64,000 bases of DNA from Misgurnus anguillicaudatus. Its lineage: Eukaryota > Chordata > Actinopteri > Cypriniformes > Cobitidae. The position numbers were made by a program, and so were the translations under genes. Shown here piece after piece: positions 1-10,252 of this stretch. Under the pieces are notes generated by a model. It was given only the letters and a program-made list of their open reading frames with translations. It ran no database searches and had not been told where the DNA came from. The stretch is from the NCBI RefSeq assembly GCF_027580225.2, contig NC_073354.2, forward strand, positions 22,775,001 to 22,839,000. The letters are read 5' to 3'. Each line of letters starts with the position of its first letter. Within the stretch, counting starts at the first letter, position 1.

Positions 1-742
1 AAATGTATAAATCTGCATTTATATTTGCCATGTTATATTTATTTAGTTGACTAGTGGTATACACTGATTAAACTTGAATGGCATTTATCAAAACACTTAC
101 TTTGACATATTAAAAACACTGTCATTGCTGCCGTCATCCTTGGGACGTCGTCGCTGAACTTTTTTGACAGCGATAAGCTGTAAAATGTTTTGGTTCTGCT
201 TGATTTTCGTTGACTTTGAGGAAATAATGGAACGTTTTTCATAAAATCCTCTGGGGTCAATGTGTTAGCATGACAGAAGCTTAATGCTGTTGTGTGAGAA
301 CAAGCAACAGCCAGCATTTTTTCTTCACCCGAGTGCCTCTCGCGTAAATTATTCGATTTTGATGGCTTACGTTTTTTCCCCGCCACAGAAAACCACCACA
401 GGTTTATCAATGCCATCAAAAATAAGATTTTGTTTTTGTTTGTTTGTTGATCACGAAGTACAAAGTAGATGAAGGAAAAAAATTCTGTGTGTATTCGAAG
501 CACTGCCATTATTGTTTACAATGCGTGGAATGGTGCGCTGTGATTTATTGAGCGGATTTATTGCATTCTGCAGAGAAGAAGGACTGGCGTTTGTCACGGT
601 TTGGAAAAAAGAAAGAAAAGATGACAGAATAGCACGGTAAAATGAAGAATTTACTTTTTAATACTGACCAGATACAATACTGATTTTGGAGGTAACTATT
701 TTTTTAAATGCCATTTATCGTGTTTTGGAACCAAACTCTTCA
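1..742 (-). mobile_element. TA-type non-autonomous DNA transposon, copy 1 (cut by window edge)
   Basis: This stretch is the reverse complement, with divergence, of the complete element at 49553-50523. The match runs from base 1 (the partner's interior near 50265) to the terminal motif GGAACCAAACTCTTCA ending at 742. The missing end lies left of the window. The longest open frame in the window (minus strand, 51-509) falls inside it, but the partner copy breaks that frame into shorter ones, so I read it as chance. No transposase motif is seen. The TA expected after the terminus reads AA here, so the target duplication has decayed or this end was never TA-flanked. Confidence 0.85.
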
Positions 743-873
743 AATGCAAATACATATATTAAACAGCTGTCCCTTAAATTTGTTAAATTGCACTTGTTTA
801 ACGTCATTTCAGTTAGCAACTAACTAGTTGTTATGACAACGTACTGTTTTAAAACTCGATGACTGTCACAGTA

Positions 874-1290
874 CACTGTAAAAAAATTCCGTAGAAATTA
901 CAACGTTGTTGCAGCTGGTTTACGGTAATTTACCGTAGATTCACATCTATGTTATTTAATGGCAAGAGTTTGTTCAAAGTTAAATAAATTCCAAACATCA
1001 ACAAGTCCTGATCTTTACAGAATAAAACTAGACAATAACAGCCTCATGCAAAGCACTCTGGGAACCAGAAATCATCATCAACCTTTTTCTGTTTTTTGCT
1101 TCAGATTTTGTTTCCCAGAATGCTTTGCCAGATGCTGCTTTCCTAGTTCTACTCTGTAAAGACAAAGACTTGTAAATGTTTAATGTTCATTTAACTTTGA
1201 ACAAAATGTTGCCAGCAAATAACACAAATTCAAATCTATGGTAAGTTAACGGCAACCCAGCTGCAATTTCTACGGAATTTTTTTACATTG
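874..1290. mobile_element. Full-length foldback MITE with TA target duplication
   Basis: The element opens CACTGTAAAAAAATTCCGTA and closes with the reverse complement of CAATGTAAAAAAATTCCGTA, flanked by TA at 872-873 and 1291-1292. The inverted repeat is not confined to the ends: matching blocks (for example ATTTAATGGCAAGAGTTTGT near 953 against its partner near 1205, and CAAAGCACTCTGGGAACCAG against a block near 1117-1140) carry the arms to about 200 bp each, so the whole 417 bp folds into one hairpin. TA duplication fits the Tc1/mariner superfamily; the superfamily is inference. The 66-codon open frame inside (959-1159) crosses the hairpin loop and is not a gene. Confidence 0.88.
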
Positions 1291-2571
1291 TATGCGATTT
1301 CAGATGCAGGGGTAAACTTCGATTACTTTGATCTTTGATTGAGCTTTTACAGGTGAGTGGGTTTTGGGTTGGTGCTAAACTTTTCAGGACAGCGGCCCCT
1401 TCAGCAGTGGATTTCACTTGCATTGACTTAAATTCTGCATTTTGATTTCATTAGGTCTTCAGTGGGATGCTATTGAGATTACAGACTATATTATTAGATG
1501 ACCAGGGTAAATTAAACTCTCCATAAACACGATGTAAATGATCCACTGCTACGCCATATCATTTTGTATGACATTATTTTGTGACATATTTTTGTTACAG
1601 GACTACATTAAGAAGTCATGCTCTCTTCATCTCTCTCTTTCTCTCTCTCTCTCCGCAGGGGGCCTATGGCTGTCTTACAAGGCACCAATCTCTGTCGAGA
1701 ATTGATTTTCATCATCCCGCCACACCAGAAGGCTCAGGTCACATCCCGGCCTGCCCGAGCAAGATAACAGTAAATAAAGTGATAGTAAGTCATCTGGAAA
1801 TTAACAAGAATAATTGTGATATAGCTTTAAATTGGCTTTAGGAAAGCATTAGTTAGTCTTTATCCTCCTTTTTACGTAGAGTGATTTTGTTTGTCTACAT
1901 ACTTCTAAGCATATAATTTCTCTCTCTCTCTTTCTCTCTCTCTCTCTAAAGGCATTCCATCTGATTATGAGTACTTTGCAATCTGCGACAGTTTGATTGA
2001 TGCTTCACCTCCATGAGCAGAATTTTGAGCAGCACCTCCTTGAAGCAGCCCGTTATGTGTCTGCAAGCTGGTAACCTTGAATTTATGTTTCCACGGCAAC
2101 AGAGCTGGTCATGCATTATGGATTATCATTGAAATTCTACACCACCTACCTAACATAATAATGGGGACTTGAGACTTAATCAAATCAGTCAATCCGTGCG
2201 GATGCTTGTGCCTTTATATATAAGTGATCGTTATATCATTCTGTATGATTGATATTTAAATGTATATGTTTACTTGTGTTTGTCTTACAGTATGTGTAAA
2301 CATACACACACTGATAGTCTTTCCATAAAATACAAAGATGAGACGGCAGCTGGTAAAACATTTCCAAGCTGCTCAGCTTGTCTATGTGTGAGAATCTAAA
2401 TCTGAGGTGTTAAACCTGTTTCTACTTTGGACGGGCCGCCCACAGTTCTTTCGCTGACCATCTGACTGCCGGATTTAGAAACTCTGGTTAGCTGGTTTTA
2501 TGCAACCTCACATAGTGAGATTTCTTTCAACAGTCCACCTGGAAAACAAAGTCACGTTTGGACGGAGTTGA
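1291..2571. other. Low-repeat DNA with two CT tracts
   Basis: No transposon ends are visible. Two pyrimidine tracts, 1617-1656 and 1917-1949, each run into an AG (CCGCAG at about 1660 and CTAAAG at about 1951), so they resemble splice acceptors; see the finding on exon-like segments. A poly(A)-signal-like AATAAA lies at 1772-1777. Nothing else is recognised. Confidence 0.4.
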
Positions 2572-2717
2572 ATACAACTGAGGAGCTCAGATGCAAAAGC
2601 CTCTAAACGCCACCTCTGTCAAAAATGAGAAAATGATATCGAATACATTAACTGATTAACTCGTATTATACGTTCATCAAATACTTTTGCTTTAAATCCG
2701 CTTAATCCCGTCCTCAT

Positions 2718-3024
2718 TTAAAGCAACACTAAAGAGTTTTTGCTCTTTGCTGCCCCTACAGGTTGGAAGTGGAATTGTCCATTACCACTGTCGTAAATAA
2801 TTTAGCCTACTGTAGGTCTGCCGTAAAGGCAAGTTTTTGTAGTTTTCACTCGAACTACAGGACCACGACCCAACGGTTGGAAACTTCTTTAGTGCGGTTT
2901 TGGCCGATAGAAGGCTGCAAAGCGAATGTGAAAGTGCCGTTCTCCCTGTTTCGAGTGGATGAACGACTGAAACTTTTTTGGAAACGTTATTTTAAGGTAC
3001 AAAAACTCTTTAGTGTTGCTTTAA
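2718..3024. mobile_element. TTAA-flanked MITE (opening TTAAAGCAACACTAAAGAG)
   Basis: Left end TTAAAGCAACACTAAAGAGT at 2718 and its inverted partner closing at 3024, both including the TTAA. The arms share about 25 bp (through GAGTTTTTG). TTAA duplication is a property of the piggyBac and Kolobok superfamilies; which one applies is not decided. The 135-codon open frame from 2763 spans the element and runs past its end, so it is not a conserved gene. The insertion interrupts the repeat at 2572-3655. Confidence 0.85.
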
Positions 3025-3035
3025 GGTCATTAAAG

Positions 3036-3568
3036 TCCTTTTCACACAGAAATTACGGAAAATACACGGAAAATGCTTCCAGGATTTGTCCGGGATCGTT
3101 AGATTTTTGGGTTATTCACACTACTGATGATTTTTTGCAATCTGTGTGTGAATTTACACACATACCGTAAAAATCCCGTAAAGACACGTGCCGTATTTAA
3201 ACTCCTGCAAGTTTGCTAATTTTCCGTGTTTTCTTGAGAGAAAAATGCATGTGCATTTTAGTTGGAGAGCACCAATGGTCTGATTCACGATTTTACATTT
3301 CTTTGGTGTGTAGGTGTGTATAAGTACATGTTATTGATATGCAAAAGGTACAAACCCCAAAGTAAGCGATGATGTGAATTATCGTCTCCAACGTAAATCT
3401 CTTTTCTTGGACTACAACAAACACACGGATTGTAGGCAACAGTTTACTTCCTGGGATTGGTGATGTAGACAAGACGGACATTATCATAATTCCTCTCGCT
3501 CAGAAGCCTCCCTGCCAATTTTATGGAATTTTTTGGGGATCGAAGTGGTGTGTGAATGAGGTTTTGGA
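3036..3568. mobile_element. Probable inverted-repeat element inserted in the same host repeat
   Basis: The segment starts near CCTTTTCACACAGAAATTAC and ends near GTGTGTGAATGAGGTTTTGG, whose reverse complement gives CCAAAACCTCATTCACACAC: a short imperfect inverted repeat around TTCACACA. It is absent from the otherwise colinear copy of the host repeat at 48.2 kb, which argues that it is an insertion. Internal text is rich in ACGGAAAAT / CCGTAAA motifs in both orientations. The target duplication could not be defined, so class and exact ends are uncertain. Confidence 0.5.
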
Positions 3569-3655
3569 AATACTGCGTTGTTTGCATAATCCATTAAAAG
3601 TCTGAAGAATACATGTCAGACGCACTTGGGTGGTTTTGAGCTCTTCAACTGTTTT

Positions 3656-4756
3656 AACAACTGACAAGTTAAATCCTCATGCCATCATCATACTTGTACC
3701 TCAACACTCGAAAAACACAAATACACAGTTAACATCCACCAAACATGAACAAATTACTGTGATTTTCACCCTGTTTGTCTTTGCCGCAGAAGATTATAGA
3801 GTACCTAAACTACCAGAGAGTTCCCGTTAAACTGCCAGAGACGCTGAGTCACACACTTCACATGAGGGTCAATGAGGCCATGAAATATAAATGCAGTTTT
3901 AAACATCCTGGTCCGATCGCTCAATCCTCACATCAAAGCTGTAATTACTTTAGAGTACTGTATCGAGTAACGTATACAGCAGGCTTGATCTTCCTCTGCT
4001 AGGCCGAAATTAACACTTTGAATCAATGTGCAGAAAAGCAGCGCTGTCTCGTCGTGAAGGTTGCAGTATTGTTCTGTCACAGTATTGACTATAAATCAAG
4101 CGGGAGGTTCATTACGAAGACATGGAGACAAAAGACGGAGGTGTTATGACTTCATAATTATGAACCAGAGGGCAACTGACAGCGCAGGGTGACGTAACCC
4201 CATGAAACCAAAGCCGTGCAGTGATTTATAGCACATGTACGAAAGCGCAAGAAAGATTTACGTAGGACGTGCATAGACGGACGGCTACAGCTCCATTCCC
4301 CAACACAAATCTTTAATTAATTTCTGTATTCGTATATAAAATAGCTTTTGTTTTTGATAGTGTAAATGAGGTGTAAACTGGCCCTACCGCCCTTTTAACA
4401 TTCGCCTAATGTAACTGGTTAATGACTAATACAATATTAATGTGCAAAGACAATGTGAAAGATAATGACTAAATTGTGACAGTTGAGGTGGGAGGGAAGC
4501 GAGTGGGACTTTGATGCCTGATTAAGCAACTGTATCAGCTGCTGTCTCTCGCCTGTCAAGAAACACTCTCATAAATTTCATTATAAACACAGTGTGGGTA
4601 GATAAGGCCAGATCTGCTGTAAGAGCCAGAAAACATTCTGGTGTGAGATCAAAGATGTTTTTCTAATTAACTGTAAACTTTTGCCTCTCTATCGCCATCT
4701 CTGTTTTAAACATAAAATTGCAGGTTACTTCTGGGGGTACAACACTTACATATATT
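3656..4756. other. Low-repeat DNA with one exon-like segment
   Basis: No transposon termini seen. A pyrimidine-rich stretch ending GCCGCAG at 3789 is followed by an open frame that runs to 4002; this is treated as a weak exon-like signal only. The remainder (4003-4756) is AT-rich and I recognise nothing in it. Confidence 0.35.
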
Positions 4757-4821
4757 GGGGTAGTCGTGGCCAACTTGTTAGAGAGTCAGGCTTGTAACCT
4801 GAGAGTTGCTGGTTCGAGTCT
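4757..4821 (+). mobile_element. tRNA-derived SINE, left part
   Basis: GGGGTAGTCGTGGCCAACTT followed by a stretch ending GGTTCGAGTCT (4811-4821) matches the A-box and B-box layout of an RNA polymerase III promoter in a tRNA-derived SINE head. The head stops abruptly at about 4821, where an inverted-repeat element begins; the SINE body resumes at about 6057. It is diverged from a functional tRNA (no acceptor pairing), so it is not called a tRNA gene. Confidence 0.8.
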
Positions 4822-5054
4822 CATAGAGACAGAGCGCAGCGCGTCATAACCTGAAAACCACGCCCACCGGGGGGAAAACAAACCAACCGTCTCCACTGAC
4901 TTTGTATTGCGAGAGGCTGCCTCCTTGTCATTTCTGGCTTATAACAAAAAACAGAATAATGCCTAAAAGCTGCTGTGTGACAATATGTACAGCTAACAAG
5001 GCAAAAAACCCAGAAATAAGTTTTTATAAGCTGTCGAGCCGCAAAACTCAGCCT

Positions 5055-5494
5055 TTAACTCTTTCGCCGCCATTGACGAGATATCTCGTCAATTAAGAGA
5101 AAACGCTTCCCCGCCAATGACGAGATTTTCCGTCTTTCCGCAATACCGCTATTATCCATCAGGTGGCGCACTTCCGCAACTTATACAACCCGGAAGTAGC
5201 GCCTCACGTGAAAGAGAAAGAACTATGTGTATGTTTTTAAAAGATCGCTCTGCATCTGATCTCTATCAAAAGTCCTTCGCAAAAATTGAATTATCTCTGC
5301 TTTTTGCTCAAAATTGGGTGTTTTTGAAGAAACCTACACATGTTTGACAGGTGATTACAAGAGAACTAATGAAGGTAGGATGAAACGTTTTTTTTTTTTT
5401 GAAAGCAGAGGGTCTGTTCTTTCATCTGATATATTGTTTGTTTGTATATTTAAAGAAGTTTTTTTTTAAAAAACGCTGGCGGGGAAAGAGTTAA
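5055..5494 (+). mobile_element. TTAA-flanked MITE of the AACTCTTTCSCCGCC family, copy 1
   Basis: Opens TTAACTCTTTCGCCGCCATT and closes TGGCGGGGAAAGAGTTAA, so the terminal inverted repeat is about 18 bp including TTAA. Just inside, GACGAGATATCTCGTC is a perfect palindrome. Two further copies lie at 27154-28963 and 37099-37599. Shared internal blocks are CCGCAATACCGCTNTTATCC, CAGGTGGCGC, TTTTTGCTCAAAAT and GCAGAGGGTCTGTTCTTTCA. A poly(T) run lies at about 5391-5402. It sits inside the left arm of the foldback element at 4822-6056, so it inserted later. Confidence 0.88.
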
Positions 5495-5523
5495 GGAGAA
5501 AAAAGTGTATCGTACACTAATAT

Positions 5524-5764
5524 GAGTACTATGAAAAGTTGCCTGTTTCCACTTTTGTGTCTTTAAATGCTCGTTTTTTGGGGTCGACAGCTTATAAAAA
5601 CGTATTTACAGTTTAAACTTAAAAACAGAATGATAGCTGCTGTGTGACAAGGTGTACAGCTAACTAGCCAAAAAACCCAGAAATACGTTTTTGTAAGCTG
5701 TCAACTTCAAAAAACGAGCGTTTAAAGACACAAAAGTGGAAACAGGCAACTTTTCATAGTACTC
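5524..5764. repeat. Inner hairpin with duplicated outer-arm sequence in its loop
   Basis: GAGTACTATGAAAAGTTGCC (5524) pairs with its reverse complement ending at 5764; arms are about 57 bp, through TGCTCGTTTTTTG. The loop contains CTGCTGTGTGACAAGGTGTA and AACCCAGAAATACGTTTTTG, which are diverged copies of blocks in the outer left arm at about 4968-5030. The foldback element therefore carries three related copies of the same segment, in mixed orientation, which suggests internal rearrangement rather than one clean insertion. Confidence 0.75.
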
Positions 5765-6056
5765 CTATAAGTAGAACTGCGTCCACTAGGGGGAAACGTA
5801 GTCGGCGATCCACTTTTTTCTCCTTAATGGCTGGGTTTTATGGCTCGACAGCTTATAAAAACTTATTTCTGGGTTTTTTGGCTTGTTGTACATATTGTCA
5901 CACAGCAGCTTTTAGGCATCATTCTGTTTTTTGTTATAAGCCAGAAATGACAAGGAGGCGGCCTCTCGCAATACAAAGTTAATGGAGACGGTTGGATTGT
6001 CGTCCCCCCCGGTGGGCGTGTTTTTCAAATTTGCATAACTGTGCTCTGTCTCTATG

Positions 6057-6150
6057 GCCGGCAGGTTGTGTGACTGGTTGTGACTTGCCTATGAGCAAGG
6101 CACCTGTTCCCCATTGCTCCCTGTGCGCTGCAGTGATAGCTACTGATTTT
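6057..6150 (+). mobile_element. tRNA-derived SINE, right part
   Basis: GCCGGCAGG follows the foldback element and continues into GAGCAAGGCACCTGTTCCCC and ATTGCTCCCTGTGCGCTGCA. That body order (GGCCGGCAGG, then AGCAAGGCACC, then CTGCTCCC) is what I expect downstream of the SINE head at 4757-4821. The pairing of the two halves across 1.2 kb rests on this expected order. I know of no second complete copy in the window to confirm it. Confidence 0.7.
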
Positions 6151-7472
6151 AGGATTCAAAAAGGAAATGTATTGGACTAAAAATGGGTCAGACTGGACCG
6201 TTTTGCTTGTTTTAGAAAAAAATTTGGCACTTGTCAGCTGATCACGCTATGAGAGCAGTTGGTCAATAAGCCAAACCAGGTGAACACCAGTTTTGCCATG
6301 ATGGGAGACCAGCTAAAACCAGCATACAAGCTTAGGCTGTTTATTTTTTCTACTCAAACTTCACTTTCAGTGTAACCTGCAATTTACTTCCTTAAAAATG
6401 AACCTGGCATTACCATTATAAAGATACCTCCCAGCATCTGTGTTGAAAAAGCATTTTAAACCACGCATACTCTTCTGACTTTTCATCCAATTGTCAGAAA
6501 CACACAGCGAGCTAGAGCGATGAAAAGCAGCGATTCGCGTATTCCGTCAAATACTGGGTGCTGTGCAAATTAAAAATTGCTTGGTCAAATGAGCTGCTCT
6601 GTCTGACTGAGGGCTACACAATTGGTGGTGACAGGTCCCGAGCAGAACGTGTCAGAGCGGTAATGGCGCTAAGGTAACCAGATGGCTGGTGATGGATTTG
6701 GCTGTCTGAATCTATTCGTACAGCCCAAGCGCGCTAACTACACGTTGGACTGCTGCATATTCCCCCATAATTAGCTGCACATTTCTTCTTGGCTTCTACA
6801 TGACATCCAGAAAAACACAGTGCCTCGGCGCTGATAGAATATTTTGGAGGTGCAAATTAAGGTTCTGACATATCATCTCTGAGATGGGGAAAAGACGCAA
6901 TGGCGCGGCGAAATGCTTTTAAACAGAAAGGTTCTTATTTACATACTGTGCGTACACAGCAAAATAAAAAAATACAAGTCAACACAACGTTTGTCGAAAA
7001 GAAAATTGAAAATTCCATCGCCATCGTTTGCGAGTCTTGAACAAATGAGAGCGGTATTCACATTCCTATAAGATTAAAGAACATTTCAGGTGAAAGCATG
7101 TGTTTTTTTGAAAGCATTTGGTGGCTGGCTGTTTTTATACATGTATGCCACACATAGAGTTTTTAATTATTTGTTCATTCTATTATTTTATGGATTATTT
7201 TATTGTATTATTTTATTTATTCTACTAATTTATTATTAATTTATTCAATTATTTTATGGATTATTTTATTATTCATTTATTCAATTATTTTATTTTATCT
7301 CATGTTTCTCCTGAGAAATCTCACATATGTCTCTATTAGAGATAAAGAAGAGATCTTAACAATGTCACAAAGATCAGATTTATAATGTCTGCAGTAAATT
7401 ATGAACATTTCTAATCTAAAATATATTAAACTAGATTATCTTATACATTCATTTTATACCTCCAGACTTTTA
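6151..7472. other. Low-repeat, AT-rich DNA
   Basis: A short degenerate repeat-like segment (6245-6345, with GATGGGAGACCAGCTAAAAC) is the only recognisable piece. Around 7165-7300 is a run of simple AT-rich sequence built from TTATTTTATTTATT-like words. No gene-like signal is seen. Confidence 0.4.
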
Positions 7473-8350
7473 TGGGAGGTTTCCCAGGCAGGTCTTATCC
7501 TACCCCCAGACTAAAATGCATGTTTGTGCTGCCTTAGTTTAAAACCATCTTACCCCGACATATCTTAAAGGGATAGTTCACCCAAAAATGAAAATAATGT
7601 CATTAATGACTCACCCTCATGTCGTTTCAAACTCGGAAGACCTCCGTTCATCTTCAGAACACAGTTTAAGATGTTTTATATTTAGTCAGAGAGCTTTGTA
7701 GCTTTGCAGTGATGCGTATGACGCAGCTGACGTGTTACCTGGTGCGCCCCAGCTGTTTTTTTGTGTGTCCGAGGTTTGTCTGAGCTGAGACGGATGCTAT
7801 AAGTTTGAAAAAACAACAACTTTGCAAACATGTCTGAGGATAACACGTCAGCCACGTCACTGCAGTCACATGACTCGTGCGCGCGGTTCACAACAGAACC
7901 GGAAGAGAACACAATCCTGAATAAAGTCATAATTTTTGTTATTTTTGGACCAAAATGTATTTTCGATGCTTCAACGCATTCTAACTGACCCACTGATGTC
8001 ACATGGACTACTTTGATGATGTTTTTATTACCTTTCTGGACATGGACAGTATACCGTACATAGATTCTCAATGGAGGGTCAGAAAGCTCTCAGACTAAAA
8101 ATAAAACATCTTAAACTGTGTTACGAAGATGAACGGAGGTTTTACGAGTTTGGAACGATATGAGGGTGAGTCATTAATTACATTATTTTCATTTTTGGGT
8201 GAACTAACCCTTTAACATATATTAGTGCCATTGTTTTGTCTTAAGATGCGCACCAGTATTGTTTTTTGTAGGGTTTGTTTGTAAAAACTGTCCTAATTTA
8301 ACTAACGCCTAGTCCTGAATTAATCTAAACCCTGTCTGAGAAACTGCCCC
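7473..8350. mobile_element. Inverted-repeat element of the GGTTTCCC family, split by a TTAA MITE
   Basis: Left flank GGGAGGTTTCCCAGGCAGGT with CAGACTAAAATG, and right flank CCTAGTCCTGAATTAATCTA followed by CCCTGTCTGAGAAACTGCCC, are inverted partners. The same two flanks surround another TTAA element at 22670-23745, and a left-end fragment occurs at 44425-44475. In this copy the interior is occupied by the 651-bp TTAA MITE at 7565-8215, which must be younger. Superfamily unknown; no target duplication defined. Confidence 0.7.
7565..8215. mobile_element. TTAA-flanked MITE of the AGGGATAGTTCACCC family, long copy
   Basis: TTAAAGGGATAGTTCACCCA at 7565 and its inverted partner ending CTAACCCTTTAA at 8215. 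Arms run about 135 bp, past GACTCACCCTCATGTCG and on to AGATGTTTTATATTTAGTC. The unpaired centre (about 7703-8082) is longer than in the 336-bp copy at 21185-21520. A minus-strand open frame of 129 codons (7682-8071) covers the centre and resembles nothing I recognise. This opening motif is very abundant in cypriniform fish (established knowledge). Confidence 0.92.
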
Positions 8351-9302
8351 TTAATGTATTATATCATTAATATCTATTTCACCTAAACAATTTAAGAAAA
8401 AACATCTGATACAATGTTGCTCAAATAAGCTTAACTAAAACTCAACTGACAACCAAATCTCCTGAGCAATAAAGTGTAATCTTTAAGCAATAAAATTTTC
8501 CTCTGGGCTGGTGTAATGACCCACTGCTTTACATAATGTGCAAAAACTCAACTGCTTCCTATATAAGAATCAAATACGAAATCTAATCCGAAATTGTAAG
8601 TGAACACTGCATAAAATGACGCTGGTGGTATATCCCTACAAATCCCTCTCTGAATCTACACAATCATATAGGGTTCAGAGACAGCAGCTTCTAAGCTAGA
8701 AAAATCTCAGTGCAGAGATCCATACAGGGTTGTTTATCTGCTCCTCAGGGATGGTTAGAGACATTCAATGACAGCCACAGATCTCCATCTCTCCCTACAT
8801 CTCCCTGCTGGCAATGGGAAGGGGGTCAGGGGTGAAAGGAGAGGGGGGCTGGTCACACATTCATGCACTGATATTCTGCTTGTCTGGCTATGGGGTGATT
8901 GATGGCCGTAGGTTTGAGGCCTGAGATTTTCTCCAGCCATGGATCAAGCACCTTGAGAACGTGTGTATAGAAATGGATAAAGCCAAGCGGCTAAATCTAG
9001 CGCATGTGAAAGGAGATCTTTTGCTGACGAAAAAGCATTAGCACAGTCATCGGACCAGACAAAGCATCTCTTAATGCTTAGGGGAGCAACAATAGTGAAG
9101 AAATCTCTGCAAAATCGCTAAAAAAATGACCACACATTCACAAAAATCGCCTTAGCTTTAGGTTATTCGTTGGCACTGTTGGTGTTATTGTATCGATTGA
9201 ATTTGTGAAAACTAAAGGGTTTGTGTATTACGTGTTTAAACATTGAGTGCCATCACCAACTACTGGCCTAGCATGCATAATACAGCATTTTTGTCATTTT
9301 CA
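8351..9302. other. Low-repeat DNA
   Basis: No terminal repeats, tandem arrays or gene-like signals found. The block at 8760-8945 is less AT-rich and slightly purine/pyrimidine biased, but carries only a short open frame with no recognisable content. Confidence 0.35.
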
Positions 9303-9565
9303 CGGATGCATGTAAATAGGAATTAATATCCCAATATTTCGTTTAATAGCACAATGTAGCTCAACATATCACACTAGCGAGATTCTTGCCGATACACAGC
9401 CTTAATGTTTGCAAAGTTTTGCATGTAGACAACAACAATGTCAAAAAACTAGGGCTGTGTATCGGCAAGAATCGCGCGATACGATACAGTGGTTGCTGTG
9501 CGATATGTTGAACTGCTTGGCCCTCTGATGATATATCGGGATATTTCCTATTTATGGAACATAAT
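9303..9565. mobile_element. Two facing ends of one hAT-like family, back to back
   Basis: Reading leftward from 9402 and rightward from 9451 gives the same terminus: AGGCTGTGTATCGGCAAGAA and AGGGCTGTGTATCGGCAAGA. Both continue with related subterminal text (GATATGTTGARCT, then ATATYGGGATAT and CCTATTTA). The two outer termini therefore point toward each other across 48 bp of unrelated sequence, the opposite of an intact element, whose ends would point outward. This is two partial copies in divergent orientation, or the product of a rearrangement. The (C)AGGGCTGTG-type end suggests hAT (inference). Confidence 0.65.
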
Positions 9566-9837
9566 AGGATATGACTTTAAAAAAGCTGTCATTGAGTGCA
9601 TTTAAATTCTTTTTTTATGCCGGTTATGCTTAATAAACTGATAACGTGTGCGATGTGGAAATGTGTAAGATGGTTTTCTTAATCGGGGAAAGCCCATAAA
9701 CAGCGTAAGCAAGAACTGATTGGCACAGGTTGACTGTACTATAGGCGGTGACATCACTGTCTGCGAGAAGCCTGACAAATTTCCATCCAACTCCCGTTTT
9801 TGCTTAGTTTGTATGTAAACACACTCATTGAGAACAC

Positions 9838-10252
9838 CAGTGGCGTCCGGTGAATTCTTTTTTTGAGGGCGCACGATGCGAAGTTCGTCACAACATGTAT
9901 GTAGTCCGTCATGTGTGTGGTTCGTAATTTCAAAATATGTGTTCGACACCTCGAGTGATCCTATGTGCATCACATGTCTTGTCAAAATAAGTGCCTGCTG
10001 CAGATGCGTCTAAAGGGTTTATGATAAAAAAGACGCTCGCGTTTGCCAGATACTCACATAATCTCATGCGTATTCAGAGTTTACTTTTAAGGTAGTGTCT
10101 TGCATGTATTTTGTGAACGTGAGCGTCTCTTTTATCATAAACGGTTTTGACGCGTGTGCAACAGGCACTTATCTTGATAAAACACGTGATGCACATGGTT
10201 CACATGACGCAACAAACACATATATTTTAAAAACACGAACAACACACATGAA
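9838..10252 (+). mobile_element. hAT-type MITE of the CAGTGGCG family, right end lost
   Basis: Opens CAGTGGCGTCCGGTGAATTC and is colinear with the complete element at 62236-62634: GCGATGCGAAGTTCGTCACA, GTGTGGTTCGTAATTTCAAA, GTCTTGTCAAAATAAGTGCC and AAACACGTGATGCACATGGT are shared in order. Internal inverted blocks (AAAATAAGTGCCTG against CAGGCACTTAT; GTTTATGATAAAAAAGACGC against its partner near 10120) make the centre fold back. The right terminus seen in the 62-kb copy (GAGCCGCCACTG) is missing, so the copy is truncated near 10252 and has no target duplication. A 127-codon minus-strand frame (9602-9985) crosses the left end and is not meaningful. Confidence 0.8.

Larger units (their letters stand above)
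2572..3655 (+). repeat. Dispersed repeat, interrupted by two later insertions
   Basis: The block beginning GAGGAGCTCAGATGCAAA (2580) recurs at 26735 and its downstream part (CATCAAATACTTTTGCTT, AATCCGCTTAATCCCG) recurs at 48209-48240. In the 48-kb copy the sequence runs uninterrupted through AGGTCATT and on to CAGAATCCATTAAGAG. Here the same order is kept but a TTAA MITE (2718-3024) sits before GGTCATT and a second element (about 3036-3568) sits after it. The repeat resumes at about 3569 and fades by 3655. Its class is not recognised; no terminal repeat was found. Confidence 0.6.
4822..6056. mobile_element. Large foldback element inserted in a SINE
   Basis: Left arm from CATAGAGACAGAGC (4822) and right arm ending GCTCTGTCTCTATG (about 6055) pair over roughly 230 bp. 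Shared blocks include CACGCCCACCGGGGGG, AACCGTCTCCA, TTGCGAGAGGC, TTTCTGGCTTATAACAAAAA, GCTGCTGTGTGACAATATGT and CCAGAAATAAGTTTTTATAA. The left arm is interrupted at 5055 by a TTAA MITE, after which GGAGAAAAAAGTG pairs with CACTTTTTTCTCC near 5815. The centre holds a smaller hairpin (5524-5764). The target duplication is not clear. No transposase frame is present, and the superfamily is unknown. Confidence 0.82.

Noticed and set aside
51..509. Longest open frame (152 codons, minus strand)
   Set aside because: Lies in a dispersed transposon copy; the second copy at 49553-50523 breaks the frame, and no conserved domain is recognisable.
4757..4821. Functional tRNA gene
   Set aside because: The A and B boxes are present, but there is no acceptor-stem pairing and the sequence continues into a SINE body beyond an insertion.
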